Shown: piece by piece, positions 26,502-36,403 of the stretch
Layout of the letters: each line of letters opens with the position of its first letter
Position numbering within the stretch: position 1 is the stretch's first letter
NCBI RefSeq assembly: GCF_963677725.1
Contig: NZ_OY782507.1
Span: 1,178,001 to 1,242,000, forward strand
Source: an uncultured Cohaesibacter sp.
GTDB lineage: Bacteria > Pseudomonadota > Alphaproteobacteria > Rhizobiales > Cohaesibacteraceae
Length of the DNA stretch: 64,000 bases
Direction of reading: 5' to 3'
Notes under the pieces: model-generated
What the model saw: only the letters and a program-made list of their open reading frames with translations
Databases searched by the model: none
Told to the model about the DNA's origin: nothing
Translations under genes and position numbers: made by a program

Positions 26502-27166
26502 TTAATTACTCCAAACTCACACTGCTTCGCCACCTTTATGGCGGACTTTTCGACTTTTTCAGACTGTTGGTCTCTTTGATGTCATCAGGGTCAATCGCCT
26601 CCCTGATCTAGATTGCAGACTAGCTCAAGGATTTAAAAAAGCGGTTAACTGGCCCATTGAGCTGCCAGTAGAAATTATGCGAAATTGACCCGAATTACGG
26701 CCAAACTGGCTGAATTTGCTCAAAAATTTACTCAACTGTAGGACTTTGTTTAGTCTTTCATAACCTTGATTGCGATTAACCATTTTCGAGCCATGTTATT
26801 CACCGCTTTGCCTTGCAAGTAGAAATACGTATAAACACTTGCACTTGCTCATGGCCGGATTCAGCGAATAACGGGGTGAAAAGCGTCTTCCTTCTGCTTT
26901 ATTGACAGATTGTTGCATTGCACCATTTTCGATTGTTGCCTATGCTCACTTCATACGGCAATGCAACAGAGCTTGTCAGTTGACCACATGATCCCGGCTC
27001 GACTGCCCCCCGCCAAATGCCTTGCCACATTCCAGACAGGTTTCATACCGGCATCCCCTGCTCGGTGCCGTCATGTGAGGCTTGTTTCTTCAAAAACAAA
27101 AAGACGCCAGGCGACAGCCAAAAGGGTGCCGTTCTGCCAAAAGTGCAAGTTGAGGAGGAGCCTCTA
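26502..27166. other. long intergenic region between cheY and maoC (divergent promoters)
   Basis: About 665 bp without a convincing gene. It is AT-rich near cheY. A TTGACA at 26902-26907 with ATTTTC 17 bp later is a possible promoter toward maoC. The inverted repeat at 26911-26968 overlaps it. A long plus-strand frame enters maoC in phase but lacks conserved sequence. Confidence 0.4.
26911..26968. promoter_or_regulatory. 11-bp inverted repeat before maoC (possible PhaR-type operator)
   Basis: TGTTGCATTGC (26911-26921) and GCAATGCAACA (26958-26968) are perfect reverse complements 36 bp apart, next to a possible -35. The half-site resembles the motif before ppdK at 11573. Confidence 0.4.
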
Positions 27167-27622
27167 ATGAGTGGACAAGAAACCAGCCTACAGGCCAAGA
27201 CTGTATATTTCGAAGATATGTCTGTCGGTCAGGGTGTCAGCCTGACCCATAAAGTCACGCAAAGCGATATTGCGACCTTTGCCGAACTCTCCGGCGATCA
27301 CAATCCGATCCATGTGGACAAGGCGTTTGGTGAAGCAAGCCGCTTTGGGGGCAACATTGCCCATGGACTGTTTACCGCGAGCCTTGTCTCGACCCTGTTG
27401 GGCATGCAACTGCCGGGCATTGGGACCATCTATCTGGGCCAGTCGTTGCAATTCAAGGCCCCGGTGCGCCCCGGAGACGAAGTGGTTGTCTCGGTGACCA
27501 TCCGCGAGCTGGTCGCGCGGGGAAGACGGGTCATACTGGATTGTTCGGCAAAAGTGGGAGATGTGGAAGTGCTCTGCGGCGAGGCAACCGTGCTTGCGCC
27601 GAAAAAGCCGATTGCGGCTTAA
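27167..27622 (+). CDS. MaoC-family (R)-specific enoyl-CoA hydratase
   Basis: A 151-residue single hot-dog domain protein. The hydratase-2 motif FAELSGDHNPIHVD...ASRFGGNIAHG contains the catalytic Asp and His. Small proteins of this type include PhaJ, which makes (R)-3-hydroxyacyl-CoA for polyhydroxyalkanoate. The exact substrate is not certain. The ATG at 27167 has an excellent GAGGAGG 8 nt upstream; the frame extends 50 codons further without similarity. A possible PhaR-type site lies upstream, in keeping with a storage-polymer role. A terminator follows. Confidence 0.87.
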   Translation: MSGQETSLQAKTVYFEDMSVGQGVSLTHKVTQSDIATFAELSGDHNPIHVDKAFGEASRFGGNIAHGLFTASLVSTLLGMQLPGIGTIYLGQSLQFKAPVRPGDEVVVSVTIRELVARGRRVILDCSAKVGDVEVLCGEATVLAPKKPIAA

Positions 27623-27695
27623 CGACCCGGCAAACCGTGCAATCGCGTCCAGAGAGACGGCCTGTGGCAGAAGCGTCCATAGTGTATATAGAAAT

Positions 27696-27724
27696 GGCCC
27701 GAACCAATTGGCTCGGGCCTTTTT
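27696..27724 (+). terminator. terminator after maoC
   Basis: GGCCCGA and TCGGGCC flank an inner CAATTG palindrome and are followed by TTTTT. It separates maoC from the convergent MATE gene. Confidence 0.85.
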
Positions 27725-27794
27725 CACATTTCAGATAGTTCACTGGATCAAACCCTGGCCAGAGATCCATAAGACCTCCATTGGGCATATGTCG

Positions 27795-29237
27795 TCAGAA
27801 TTTAATCAGACCCAGACGCTCCCTATGATGGAAACGGAAGGCTAGGATGACACCTGTCACCGCCAGTCCGATGGCCAGGCCGGCCCAAATGCCCTCCCCT
27901 CCCCAGCCAAACTGGAAGCCAAGGATATAGGCGATCGGGAAGCCGCAGCCCCAATAGCCAAACAGAGCGATCAACATTGGACCACGCGTATCGCCCAAGC
28001 CACGCAAGGCACCTGCGGTCATGGCTTGCAACCCATCCACGATCTGGAACAGGCCCGCATAGGCAAGGAAGGTGACAGCAAGACCGAAAGGCACCTTATT
28101 GATGGCTTCGCTCGGATCCAGAAAGAGACTGATGAAGAAGGTCGGGATGGTCAGGAACAGGCAACAGGTGCCAACCATAAAGCCGGTGCCCATAAAGATC
28201 GACACCCAGCCAGCGACCTTGACCCCGTAGCGGGACTTGCGGCCATAGGCAATACCGGTGCGGATGGTGGTTGCCTGACTGAGGCCAAGCGGCACCATAA
28301 AGGCAAAGGCGGCGCATTGCATGGCAACCGTATGCGCAGCAAGGGCATCCTTGCCCAGCCATCCCATCAGCATGGTTGCGGCGGCAAACAGCCCCACCTC
28401 GATCATGATCATCAGGCCGATGGGAATACCCAGACGCAGCATTTCCCAAAAACGCGGCCAATCGGGTTTCCAGAACCGGGCAAACAGATCATAGGGAGCA
28501 TAGGTCCGCCGTTTTGCCACATACAGGAGCAGAGCAGCAAAGATAAAGCAGTTGACGATGGCCGTCGACAGACCGGCCCCTGCCAGCTCCATGCGCGGGA
28601 AGCCGAAATGGCCAAACATCAGAACATAATTGCCTGCCGCATTGACGAAAATGCTCAGGATGGTGATCATCAGAATGACCGCAGTCTCGCTATGAGCGGC
28701 CACCAATCCGCGCATTGCCAGAAAGCCGAGCGCAGGAAAAAGGGCAAATGCCGCGTAATTGAGATAAGTCTGGGACATGGCGGATGTATCCCGCTCCTGT
28801 CCTGCGAGAAGAAAAAGCTGCTCGCCCTGAAACAGGATCATCATCAGCATGACCGCAATCAGGAAGGCAATCCAGATGCCTTGCCGGGCGGTTCGGCGAA
28901 TGGATGGTGTATCGTTGGAGCCAATGGCTTGAGCCACCATCGGGGCAACTGCGGTCACCGCTCCAATACCAAAGACCTGTAGCGGATGCATCAGGGCGGA
29001 CGCCAACGAGCCGGCGGCCAGGTGATCGCGCCCCAGCCACCCCATCATGATGACATCGGTGGTTTGCAGGGAAAACTGGGCCACTTGGGTCAGAACCAGC
29101 GGCCAGGCAAGCGCCAATGTCGCGCGGAATTCCGTGCCAACGGATATGAAGGAGCCTTTTTCATCGGGGGTGTAAACAGGGGCAGTGTCAAAGACAGGCT
29201 TCCCTAACCCTTCTGGTCCATTGGACTGGTCGAGCAT
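27795..29237 (-). CDS. MATE-family multidrug efflux transporter (NorM-like)
   Basis: A 480-residue protein with about twelve hydrophobic helices in two MatE repeats. The first repeat starts TLALAWPLVLTQVAQFSLQTTDVIMMGWLG; this family signature can be read from its parts LAWPLVLTQVAQF and DVIMMGWLG. The second is RLGIPIGLMIMIEVGLFAAAT with LGKDALAAHTVAMQ. MATE proteins export cationic drugs or metabolites against Na+ or H+. The ATG at 29237 (MLDQSNG) is preferred; the frame to 29351 adds an Arg/Ser-rich stretch unlike the family. A second MATE gene of a different subgroup lies at 62007. Confidence 0.88.
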   Translation of the reverse strand: MLDQSNGPEGLGKPVFDTAPVYTPDEKGSFISVGTEFRATLALAWPLVLTQVAQFSLQTTDVIMMGWLGRDHLAAGSLASALMHPLQVFGIGAVTAVAPMVAQAIGSNDTPSIRRTARQGIWIAFLIAVMLMMILFQGEQLFLLAGQERDTSAMSQTYLNYAAFALFPALGFLAMRGLVAAHSETAVILMITILSIFVNAAGNYVLMFGHFGFPRMELAGAGLSTAIVNCFIFAALLLYVAKRRTYAPYDLFARFWKPDWPRFWEMLRLGIPIGLMIMIEVGLFAAATMLMGWLGKDALAAHTVAMQCAAFAFMVPLGLSQATTIRTGIAYGRKSRYGVKVAGWVSIFMGTGFMVGTCCLFLTIPTFFISLFLDPSEAINKVPFGLAVTFLAYAGLFQIVDGLQAMTAGALRGLGDTRGPMLIALFGYWGCGFPIAYILGFQFGWGGEGIWAGLAIGLAVTGVILAFRFHHRERLGLIKF

Positions 29238-29575
29238 GATCGTCACCAATTGATTTGAAGATCCGGGATGGCTGCGTGATCTGGGGGCCGAACGCTTGGC
29301 AACAGGCCTTATCCACCAGAATGGATCGGCTCGCCTGCCAAAGGGCGCCATAATCTGGCAGCACCGGAACTGTAACTAGAGCCGCCACCCTATCGATCTT
29401 GTCAGCAGAAGTACAGGCAAAAAGTAGGTTGCTTTACGACAGCGTGACTGGACATTGGCGCTCGACTGACGCAGGGTTGGGAGACGTATTTGTGGCCAAA
29501 GTCGCCCAATTGGGCGACCAACAGGCCAGCCCCGTAATGACAAAGACACTTTCCGATAGCTTTCATGAGGATCTC

Positions 29576-30010
29576 ATGTCCAAGATCAGATTCCTGCCTA
29601 CGCTTTCCCTTTTGATGATCCTTGGAACGGCCGGGGCATTGACCGGATGCCAGACCATCACCGATGGAATGGGGTCGATGTTCCCGAGCGGCACACAGGT
29701 GACTGGTGAGGTCCAATGGCCGTTTGCCGCTTCCGATGGCGATCTGGTTTATCTGTCGCTTGAAAATGGGTCGCGTGTTTTGGTAGCGCAGGAATTGCTG
29801 CCAACGCCGGGGGCCAAGCATCTGCCGTTTGAGCTTGTGCCGGCCAATGCCGATATCCGGAATTGCGCGCAAGGGCTATGCAGCTATTCAGCGCGCCTGA
29901 TGCGGGGCGAACAGATTTTGGCAAGCGGACGGACACCCTATCAGAGCAGTGGCAAGGTGCGCATTGTCCTTGTGCCTGCGGGGGCAACTCCACAAATTGT
30001 GACGGAATAA
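29576..30010 (+). CDS. YbaY/YscW-type lipoprotein
   Basis: A 144-residue lipoprotein: MSKIRFLPTLSLLMILGTAG then lipobox LTGC. The mature part (GTQVTGEVQWPFAASDGDLVYLSLENGS, LPFELVP, YSARLMRGEQILASGRTPYQ) fits the YbaY/YscW domain, a small beta-sandwich found in outer-membrane lipoproteins. The internal Cys pair of RNCAQGLCSY could form a disulfide. The ATG at 29576 with GAGG upstream gives a clean signal peptide; the frame extends to 29399. Function unknown. Confidence 0.8.
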   Translation: MSKIRFLPTLSLLMILGTAGALTGCQTITDGMGSMFPSGTQVTGEVQWPFAASDGDLVYLSLENGSRVLVAQELLPTPGAKHLPFELVPANADIRNCAQGLCSYSARLMRGEQILASGRTPYQSSGKVRIVLVPAGATPQIVTE

Positions 30011-30109
30011 GAGGGCTGTTTTTTCATCAAAGGCTTGAAGGTGGTGTGCTTTCCCCAGTCCGCTGCCTTGATGTGGGTGGAAAAGCGACTAAATAACAGT
30101 CCTCCCTTG

Positions 30110-30152
30110 ACGTTGCCTTGTGAGTTGGGCAACGTCCCGCCAGACACGGGAC
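30110..30152 (+). promoter_or_regulatory. tandem hairpins in the ribF leader
   Basis: ACGTTGCC/GGCAACGT (30110-30135) is followed immediately by GTCCCG/CGGGAC (30134-30152), with the stems sharing two bases, so the two folds could compete. They lie 90-130 bp before ribF. The conserved FMN riboswitch sequence blocks are absent. Role unknown. Confidence 0.35.
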
Positions 30153-30242
30153 GCGGGATCCACCTCTCCATAGGCGGGATTGTCCAGCATCCCACTCCAT
30201 TGACAGCATTTTTGACACAACCGGCAGGACGGACTTTGCCGC

Positions 30243-31235
30243 ATGATGGCCCTAGCCCCTACTTTCTCCGATATCCAGCATCCGCAACAGTCTTTGCCTG
30301 AGACTTTGCGCGGTGGTGTCGTGGCGATCGGTAATTTTGACGGGATGCATCGTGGCCATCAAGCGGTGTTGGAAGATGCCATGCTGGAAGCGCGCGGGGC
30401 CGGTCTGAAGGCGATCATGCTGACCTTTGAGCCGCATCCGCGCTCGGTCTTTCGCCCCGATCATCCGGTTTTTCGCCTGACGCCACACGCAGAAAAAGCC
30501 CAGCTTGCCAAGGCGCTTGGGCTTGACGGCATCGTGTCGCTGGCCTTCACCAAAGACTTTTCACAGCAATCCCCGGATCGCTTCATCAAGGACATGCTGA
30601 TGGATGGCCTTGCAGCGCGGAAAGTGATTTCCGGCTATGACTTCCATTTTGGCAAAGATCGGGCAGGAACGCCTGATTACTTGCGCGATGCAGGCAAGGC
30701 GCAGGGCTTTGGCGTCACCATCGTCGACATGAAGGCCGACCGTTCGGGTGATGCCGTCTCGTCAACCCGCATTCGGCAGGCTCTGGAAGATGGGGCGGTC
30801 GATACTGCCAACCGGCTGCTTGGCTACCGGCATTTCTTTTCAGGCACCATCGTGCATGGGGCGAAAAATGGTAGAAAGCTCGGTTATCCCACTGCCAATA
30901 TGACCCTGCCGGACAATAGTCGCCTGCGCGAAGGCGTCTATGCTGTGCGTCTGGTGCGCAAGAATGGCGAGATGCATAATGGGGTGGCCAGCTTTGGCCG
31001 CCGACCGATGTTTGACAACGGACCGCGCATCTTTGAAGTCCATATATTTGACTTTTCAGGCGATCTTTATGGCGAAGAGGTCAAGGTGATCCTGTTTGGC
31101 CATTTGCGCGAAGAGGCGAAATTTGAAAGCCTTGATGCGCTGGTTCAACAGATGGATCGCGACAGTGCGCAAGCCCGTTGCCTGCTCTCTGCAGTTCCTC
31201 CTCTCTCCGAGCTTGAACAGCGCCTTTGGCTCTAA
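30243..31235 (+). CDS. ribF: bifunctional riboflavin kinase / FAD synthetase
   Basis: A 330-residue enzyme that makes FMN and FAD. The N-terminal adenylyltransferase half has VVAIGNFDGMHRGHQAVL (HxGH-type site) and FEPHPRSVF; SSTRIRQAL closes it. The C-terminal flavokinase half has GTIVHGAKNGRKLGYPTANM and REGVYAVRL. Length is as usual. Two adjacent ATGs (30243, 30246) could start it. It supplies FAD to flavoproteins such as ETF-QO. An 8-bp hairpin AGCGTGGC/GCCACGCT (31247-31276) follows between ribF and the convergent amidase gene. Confidence 0.94.
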   Translation: MMALAPTFSDIQHPQQSLPETLRGGVVAIGNFDGMHRGHQAVLEDAMLEARGAGLKAIMLTFEPHPRSVFRPDHPVFRLTPHAEKAQLAKALGLDGIVSLAFTKDFSQQSPDRFIKDMLMDGLAARKVISGYDFHFGKDRAGTPDYLRDAGKAQGFGVTIVDMKADRSGDAVSSTRIRQALEDGAVDTANRLLGYRHFFSGTIVHGAKNGRKLGYPTANMTLPDNSRLREGVYAVRLVRKNGEMHNGVASFGRRPMFDNGPRIFEVHIFDFSGDLYGEEVKVILFGHLREEAKFESLDALVQQMDRDSAQARCLLSAVPPLSELEQRLWL

Positions 31236-31296
31236 TCAAATGTGAAAGCGTGGCCAGCCGCGCAAGACGCCACGCTCCAATTCGTTTTCCGGACAA

Positions 31297-32154
31297 TCAG
31301 CCGTCGAGTTCGACGAGGGAATGATGGAGCCAGCCTTGCTGGCCGTCGGCTTCGGCCAGATGCCAGATTTCCGGGTGACCCAGGGCATTATAGGTGCCGG
31401 AGCGGATGATGTGGATCGGCGTGCCCTTGGCCAGAACCTTGATGATATTGTCGTGATAGGATGGCCAGCGGCGCAAGTTAGCGTCGGCCAGCAGCAGCGG
31501 GCCTGCCCCATCCCCCGCTGCCCCAAACAGGGTTGCACGCAAGCTTTGCAGCGGGAATAGCGGGTTGGGGTCGATCTTGCGGCCCGGCGATATTTCCCAA
31601 TGGGTGGCAATGAAAGACAGATCGTAGCGCGCAATCAGCACCTGGCAGAGCGCGGTGAGCGTGCGCAATTGCGCCTCTGTATAGTCGAGCCACCAGCCCT
31701 TGCCGTGGGCCTTGCTCGAGGCGAAAGCAAAGGAAAGCCCGTCAGTGCCATCGCGATAGCGTTCCTTGAACCAGCTTTGCAGATGATTGTCGCGCAGCTT
31801 GACGCATTTGCCCACATTGACCAGTTCGATTCCGAAGGCAAAGCCATTGACATTGTCCTCGTCGCGATAGCGGCTCTTGCCCGCATGCCAGGCGCGACGA
31901 TCAAAGCCCACCTGCTGGGTCACCGCGCCGTCGCGTTCAACGATCAGATGGGCGGAGGCACGGGCTTCGGCCTTTAAAAACCAATTGACCGCATGGCCCT
32001 TTTCCAGCCGTCCGGCGGTGTCATGCAGGATGATGCCACGGGGGGCAAAATCTGCGGACTGGTTGGGCGAGCGCAGAAAGCGGATGGGCGTGCCCAGATG
32101 GAACAGGCGGTGATTGCGGATCGTGTAGGGATTGGGTGCGAAGAGATCGGTCAT
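31297..32154 (-). CDS. N-acetylmuramoyl-L-alanine amidase (Amidase_2) with C-terminal SH3-like domain
   Basis: A 285-residue protein. The Amidase_2 fold is seen in GIILHDTAGRLEKGHAVNWF (first zinc His), SAHLIVERDGAVTQQV, NGFAFGIELVN and ATHWEISPGRKIDP. The last 70 residues (ADANLRRWPSYHDNIIKVLAKGTPIHI) look like a bacterial SH3 domain. It would cleave the amide between MurNAc and the stem peptide. No signal peptide is visible from the ATG at 32154; the extended frame to 32268 adds a Cys/Pro-rich lead with some hydrophobic residues, so export is unclear. A cytoplasmic muropeptide amidase is the alternative. Confidence 0.82.
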   Translation of the reverse strand: MTDLFAPNPYTIRNHRLFHLGTPIRFLRSPNQSADFAPRGIILHDTAGRLEKGHAVNWFLKAEARASAHLIVERDGAVTQQVGFDRRAWHAGKSRYRDEDNVNGFAFGIELVNVGKCVKLRDNHLQSWFKERYRDGTDGLSFAFASSKAHGKGWWLDYTEAQLRTLTALCQVLIARYDLSFIATHWEISPGRKIDPNPLFPLQSLRATLFGAAGDGAGPLLLADANLRRWPSYHDNIIKVLAKGTPIHIIRSGTYNALGHPEIWHLAEADGQQGWLHHSLVELDG

Positions 32155-32264
32155 GACTGGCCCTTTTGTCGGTTGGCGATTGCCAATGAGCGTTGCATGG
32201 CCACAGCATGTGGGAATAAGGGGGGAAAGGCGGCATAAGGGCCAAAAGAGAGGGCTTGTACTCG

Positions 32265-32396
32265 TCAAAGGCTTGAATTAATGTCGCGCCCGAACCGGAA
32301 GGCAGACATGATGCTGATGAAAAGTGCTCCTTGCACGCTGTTTGAAATGAAATTTGCCAGTTTGCGGTGCCCGCCGCCGCCCTCCCCGATTGCCAT
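32265..32396 (-). CDS. candidate 43-residue small protein
   Basis: A short frame beginning MAIGEGGGGHRKLANF and ending RFGRDINSSL, with AAAGAGG about 4 nt before the ATG. After a glycine-rich start the middle (LANFISNSVQGALFISIMS) could form an amphipathic or membrane helix. It ends 110 bp before the amidase gene on the same strand. No family is recognised; reality rests on the ribosome-binding site and the non-random composition. Confidence 0.35.
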   Translation of the reverse strand: MAIGEGGGGHRKLANFISNSVQGALFISIMSAFRFGRDINSSL

Positions 32397-32644
32397 AGGC
32401 CTCTTTGCCAGTCGAATTACTGGCCCGGCCTTCGCGTGATCGGCGCATTGCCTTGCGCCCGCGAGGGACCGGGATTGATCGAGGGGTCGGAGCGTTAGTC
32501 ACGCGCGCCTTCTGCCCTCATCCCCACCTCATCAGATGACGAACCCAATTGCCTTGCCGGGCCTGACCGTCCCCTTAGAAACACAGAGTGATGGTCCCAT
32601 TCAATGAGGCAACCCGGCAATCCATTCACGAGAGTGAAAGAAAA
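32397..32644. other. intergenic region before ileS
   Basis: About 250 bp; GC-rich near 32370-32500, with no clear promoter, leader peptide or T-box-like element. The ribosome-binding site for ileS is GAGAGTGAAAG just before 32645. Confidence 0.3.
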
Positions 32645-35563
32645 ATGACTGAAGCACGCGATTACTCCAAAACGCTTTACCTACCCCAGACCGAATTCCC
32701 CATGCGCGCAGGCCTGCCCAAGAATGAACCCAAGCTGACCGCCCGCTGGGACGAGATGGACCTTTATCGCAAGCTGCGCGATCAATCGAAGGGCCGCGAG
32801 AAATATGTGCTGCATGATGGCCCTCCCTATGCCAACGGCAACCTGCATATCGGCCACGCACTGAACAAGACCATCAAGGATATCATCGTCCGGTCGTTCC
32901 AGATGCGCGGATACGATTCCAACTATGTGCCGGGCTGGGATTGCCACGGTCTGCCAATCGAGTGGAAGATCGAAGAGAAATACCGCAAGAAGGGCAAGAA
33001 TAAAGACGCCGTTGAAATCAACGAATTCCGCAATGAATGCCGTGAATTCGCTCGCGAATGGGTCGGTATCCAGTCCGGCGAATTCAAGCGCCTTGGCGTG
33101 ATCGGTGATTTCCAGACCCCATATCTGACCATGAGCTATGACGCCGAAGCGCGCATTGCTGGCGAGTTGATGAAATTTGCCATGTCTGGACAGCTGTTCC
33201 AGGGCTCCAAGCCTGTCATGTGGTCGATCGTTGAGAAAACCGCTCTGGCCGAGGCCGAGGTGGAGTATCAGGACCACACCTCGCACACCATCTGGGTTCG
33301 TTTCCCTGTGACCGGTGTGCATGGGACAGTGGCGGAAGACCAACTCGATGCCTTGCTTGATGCCGACGTGGTCATCTGGACCACCACCCCTTGGACGATC
33401 CCCGGCAACCGCGCCATTTGCTATTCCAAGGCGATCTCCTATGGTCTTTATGAGATCACGCAAGCAGCAGATGACAATTGGGGCAAAGTCGGAGACAAGC
33501 TGATTGTCGCAGACGCGCTGGCAGAAAGCATCTTCAAGGCCGCTCGCGTCGATGGCTATGAGCGCAAGTTCGATGTTGACCCAAGCCTGATTTCTGAATG
33601 CTCCCATCCATTCAACGGTGTTGAAGGTGCTGAGGGCTATTATGATTTCGACGTACCGGTGATTGATGGAGACCATGTGACCGAGGATGCGGGTACGGGC
33701 TTTGTTCATACCGCTCCGGGCCATGGCGCGGAAGATTATGATGTTTTCGTCGCCAACCGCGAGCGCTTTGCCGAATGTGGCACTCCAGATGTGCCGCATA
33801 CGGTTGCTGAGGATGGATCCTATTATCCGCATGTCACATTGTTCCAGGGGCTTTATATCCTCAACCGCAAGGGCGGCGAAGGCACCACCAACTCAGCTGT
33901 CATCGACAAGCTGGTGGAAGTCGGCGCATTGCTGGCTCGCGGCAAGGTGAAACACTCCTATCCGCATAGCTGGCGTTCAAAAGCCCCGCTGATCTTCCGC
34001 AACACGCCGCAATGGTTCATCGCGATGGACCGCAATATCGATGGCGAAGGCGACACCCTGCGTGCTCGCGCCCTGAAAGCCATTGATGATACCCGGTTTG
34101 TGCCAGCAACCGGTCAGACGCGCCTGCGCTCGATGATCGAAACCCGTCCAGACTGGGTGATTTCCCGTCAGCGTGCTTGGGGCGTGCCGATCACCATTTT
34201 CATCAAAAAAGACGATCCCACCGTCGTATTGCAGGATGAAAAGGTCAATCAACGCGTCTTTGACGCATTCATGACCGAGGGCGCGGACGCGTGGTTTGCA
34301 GAAGGGGCAAAAGAACGCTTCCTTGGCAGTGATTATGACGCAGCCGAATGGGACAAGGTCGACGACATTCTCGACGTCTGGTTTGATTCCGGCTCGACCC
34401 ATGCTTTCTGCCTTGAGCAGCGCGAAGATCTGAAATGGCCTGCCGATTTGTATATGGAAGGCTCAGACCAGCATCGCGGCTGGTTCCATTCTTCCCTTCT
34501 GGAAAGCTGTGGCACCCGTGGTCGCGCGCCCTATGACGCGGTTCTGACCCATGGCTTCACCATGGCCGAAGATGGCCGCAAGATGTCCAAGTCCCTTGGC
34601 AACACCATCGCACCGCAAGACATCATCAAGCAATATGGTGCTGACATTCTGCGCCTGTGGGTGGCGACTTGCGATTATACGGACGATCAGCGCATCGGGC
34701 CTGAAATCCTGAAAACCAGCGCTGATGCCTATCGCAAGATGCGCAACACGATCCGCTGGATGCTGGGCAGCCTTTCGCATTATGATGGCGAAGCAGTTGC
34801 GCTTGCCGATATGCCGGAACTTGAGCGCCTGATGCTGCACCGTCTCCATGAGCTTGATGCCATGGTGCGGACTTCCTATGACAATTTCGATTTCAAGCGA
34901 GTGATGCATGAATTGAACTATTTCATGGGAATCGAGCTGTCTGCCTTCTATTTCGACGTCCGCAAGGATGCGCTTTATTGTGATGCCCCAAGCTCGACCC
35001 GCCGCAAGGCTGCGCTTTATGTCATCCATGAGCTGTTCATGCATCTGACTGCCTGGCTGGCCCCTATTCTGCCATTCACCATGGAAGAAACCTGGTTGAG
35101 CCGCTTCCCTTCGGAGACAGATTCGGTGCATTTCCGTCAGTTTCCGGATGTATCAAGCGAGTGGAAAGATGTCGATCTGGCTGCCAAGTGGAGCAAGATC
35201 AAGACTTTGCGTCGTGTGGTCACCGGTGCGTTGGAAATCGAGCGCAAGGAAAAACGGATTGGTTCTTCTTTGGAAGCCGCGCCGAAAGTGTATGTAACCG
35301 ACAAGGACATTCTGACGGCTATGGCAGGCATCGATCTTGCGGAAATCGCCATCACATCTCAGGCCGAGTTGATCGAAGACACTGCGCCAGAAGGGGCCTT
35401 CACGATTGATGACGTGGCTGGCGTCGGCGTGGTGCCAGCTCTTGCACAAGGCAACAAGTGTCAGCGCAGTTGGAAGATCCTGCCAGAGGTTGGCAGCGAT
35501 GCGGATTATCCGGATCTTTGCCCGCGCGATGCTGCGGCCATGCGCGAGATCGAAGCGGCCTGA
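32645..35563 (+). CDS. ileS: isoleucyl-tRNA synthetase
   Basis: A 972-residue class I synthetase. The HIGH motif is in [17 protein letters not shown]; the KMSKS motif is in [10 protein letters not shown]. The editing domain ([31 protein letters not shown]) and tryptophan-rich WFDSGSTHA are clear. The C-terminal zinc ribbon is degenerate: two of four expected Cys are gone ([13 protein letters not shown] and [10 protein letters not shown]), a trait of the alphaproteobacterial enzymes. The start at 32645 ([11 protein letters not shown]) is chosen over an in-frame ATG at 32588. It heads the ileS-lspA-lipoprotein group. Confidence 0.96.
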   Translation: MTEARDYSKTLYLPQTEFPMRAGLPKNEPKLTARWDEMDLYRKLRDQSKGREKYVLHDGPPYANGNLHIGHALNKTIKDIIVRSFQMRGYDSNYVPGWDCHGLPIEWKIEEKYRKKGKNKDAVEINEFRNECREFAREWVGIQSGEFKRLGVIGDFQTPYLTMSYDAEARIAGELMKFAMSGQLFQGSKPVMWSIVEKTALAEAEVEYQDHTSHTIWVRFPVTGVHGTVAEDQLDALLDADVVIWTTTPWTIPGNRAICYSKAISYGLYEITQAADDNWGKVGDKLIVADALAESIFKAARVDGYERKFDVDPSLISECSHPFNGVEGAEGYYDFDVPVIDGDHVTEDAGTGFVHTAPGHGAEDYDVFVANRERFAECGTPDVPHTVAEDGSYYPHVTLFQGLYILNRKGGEGTTNSAVIDKLVEVGALLARGKVKHSYPHSWRSKAPLIFRNTPQWFIAMDRNIDGEGDTLRARALKAIDDTRFVPATGQTRLRSMIETRPDWVISRQRAWGVPITIFIKKDDPTVVLQDEKVNQRVFDAFMTEGADAWFAEGAKERFLGSDYDAAEWDKVDDILDVWFDSGSTHAFCLEQREDLKWPADLYMEGSDQHRGWFHSSLLESCGTRGRAPYDAVLTHGFTMAEDGRKMSKSLGNTIAPQDIIKQYGADILRLWVATCDYTDDQRIGPEILKTSADAYRKMRNTIRWMLGSLSHYDGEAVALADMPELERLMLHRLHELDAMVRTSYDNFDFKRVMHELNYFMGIELSAFYFDVRKDALYCDAPSSTRRKAALYVIHELFMHLTAWLAPILPFTMEETWLSRFPSETDSVHFRQFPDVSSEWKDVDLAAKWSKIKTLRRVVTGALEIERKEKRIGSSLEAAPKVYVTDKDILTAMAGIDLAEIAITSQAELIEDTAPEGAFTIDDVAGVGVVPALAQGNKCQRSWKILPEVGSDADYPDLCPRDAAAMREIEAA

Positions 35564-35632
35564 TCTGGCCTGACACTATCCGCGCCGGGCCCGAGCGGCC
35601 CGGCTGCGATCAAGTATCAATTGGAGTGCTCC

Positions 35633-36139
35633 ATGTCTGCACGAATTATCGGCTTTGCCGTTGCCGCCCTGGCTTTGATCGCCGATCAGGCTTTGAAATT
35701 GTGGCTGCTGCTGGAATTTGATCTCGCCAACAAGGTCGCCAATAACGGCCCGATTCACCTGACCTCGTTCTTTGATCTCATCCTCGCATGGAACAAGGGC
35801 GTTTCGTTTGGTCTGTTCCAACAGGATGACCCAACTGGCCAGATCGTACTGATCATGGTTGCGGCTCTGGCCTGTGGCCTGCTGGTTGCATGGATCGGCC
35901 GGATGGAATTTGGCATGACGGCTGCTGCGGCGGGGCTGATTCTGGGCGGAGCGCTTGGCAACGCTCTGGACCGGATCATGCATGGCGCGGTGGTTGACCT
36001 GTTCCACTTCTATTGGGGTGATTTCAGCTGGTATGTGTTCAATCTGGCCGATGTATGGATTGTTGTCGGCGTGGCTTTGCTGGTCTATGACAGCTTCTTT
36101 GGCCCCAGCGCAAAAGCGGAAAAAGCGGCGGGCAAGTGA
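35633..36139 (+). CDS. lspA: lipoprotein signal peptidase II
   Basis: A 168-residue inner-membrane aspartyl peptidase with four hydrophobic helices. Conserved blocks: ADQALKLWLL, WNKGVSFGLF, GGALGNALDRIMHGAVVDLFHF and FNLADVWIVVG; the last two supply the catalytic aspartates. It removes signal peptides from prolipoproteins, such as those at 29576 and 36404. It starts 70 bp after ileS; the ileS-lspA order is widespread in bacteria. GGAG precedes the ATG. Confidence 0.95.
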   Translation: MSARIIGFAVAALALIADQALKLWLLLEFDLANKVANNGPIHLTSFFDLILAWNKGVSFGLFQQDDPTGQIVLIMVAALACGLLVAWIGRMEFGMTAAAAGLILGGALGNALDRIMHGAVVDLFHFYWGDFSWYVFNLADVWIVVGVALLVYDSFFGPSAKAEKAAGK

Positions 36140-36403
36140 TCGCCGTATTGATGCCGCAAAGTCGTGATTGGTGGCTCTAAGCAAGCAAATAGGCGCAAAG
36201 AATCGATCCCACCACCCGGCAGGCAAACGAAACAGGCGGATTGTAGTCTTGATCTCGAGCATCAATGCGCAGTATGTCTAGCAACAATTGATGCATTGCA
36301 TGGCCCTTGGTTTGTGCCCAATGAGGCGACTGGAATGGGACTGCAATGAAGAGATGCTGCCGATCCGACGGATTTGCCAGCGCGTGTGTAAAGTGAGTGT
36401 GAC

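Noticed and set aside
30011-30242. FMN riboswitch upstream of ribF
   Set aside because: The conserved sequence blocks of the RFN element are absent; only generic hairpins are seen.
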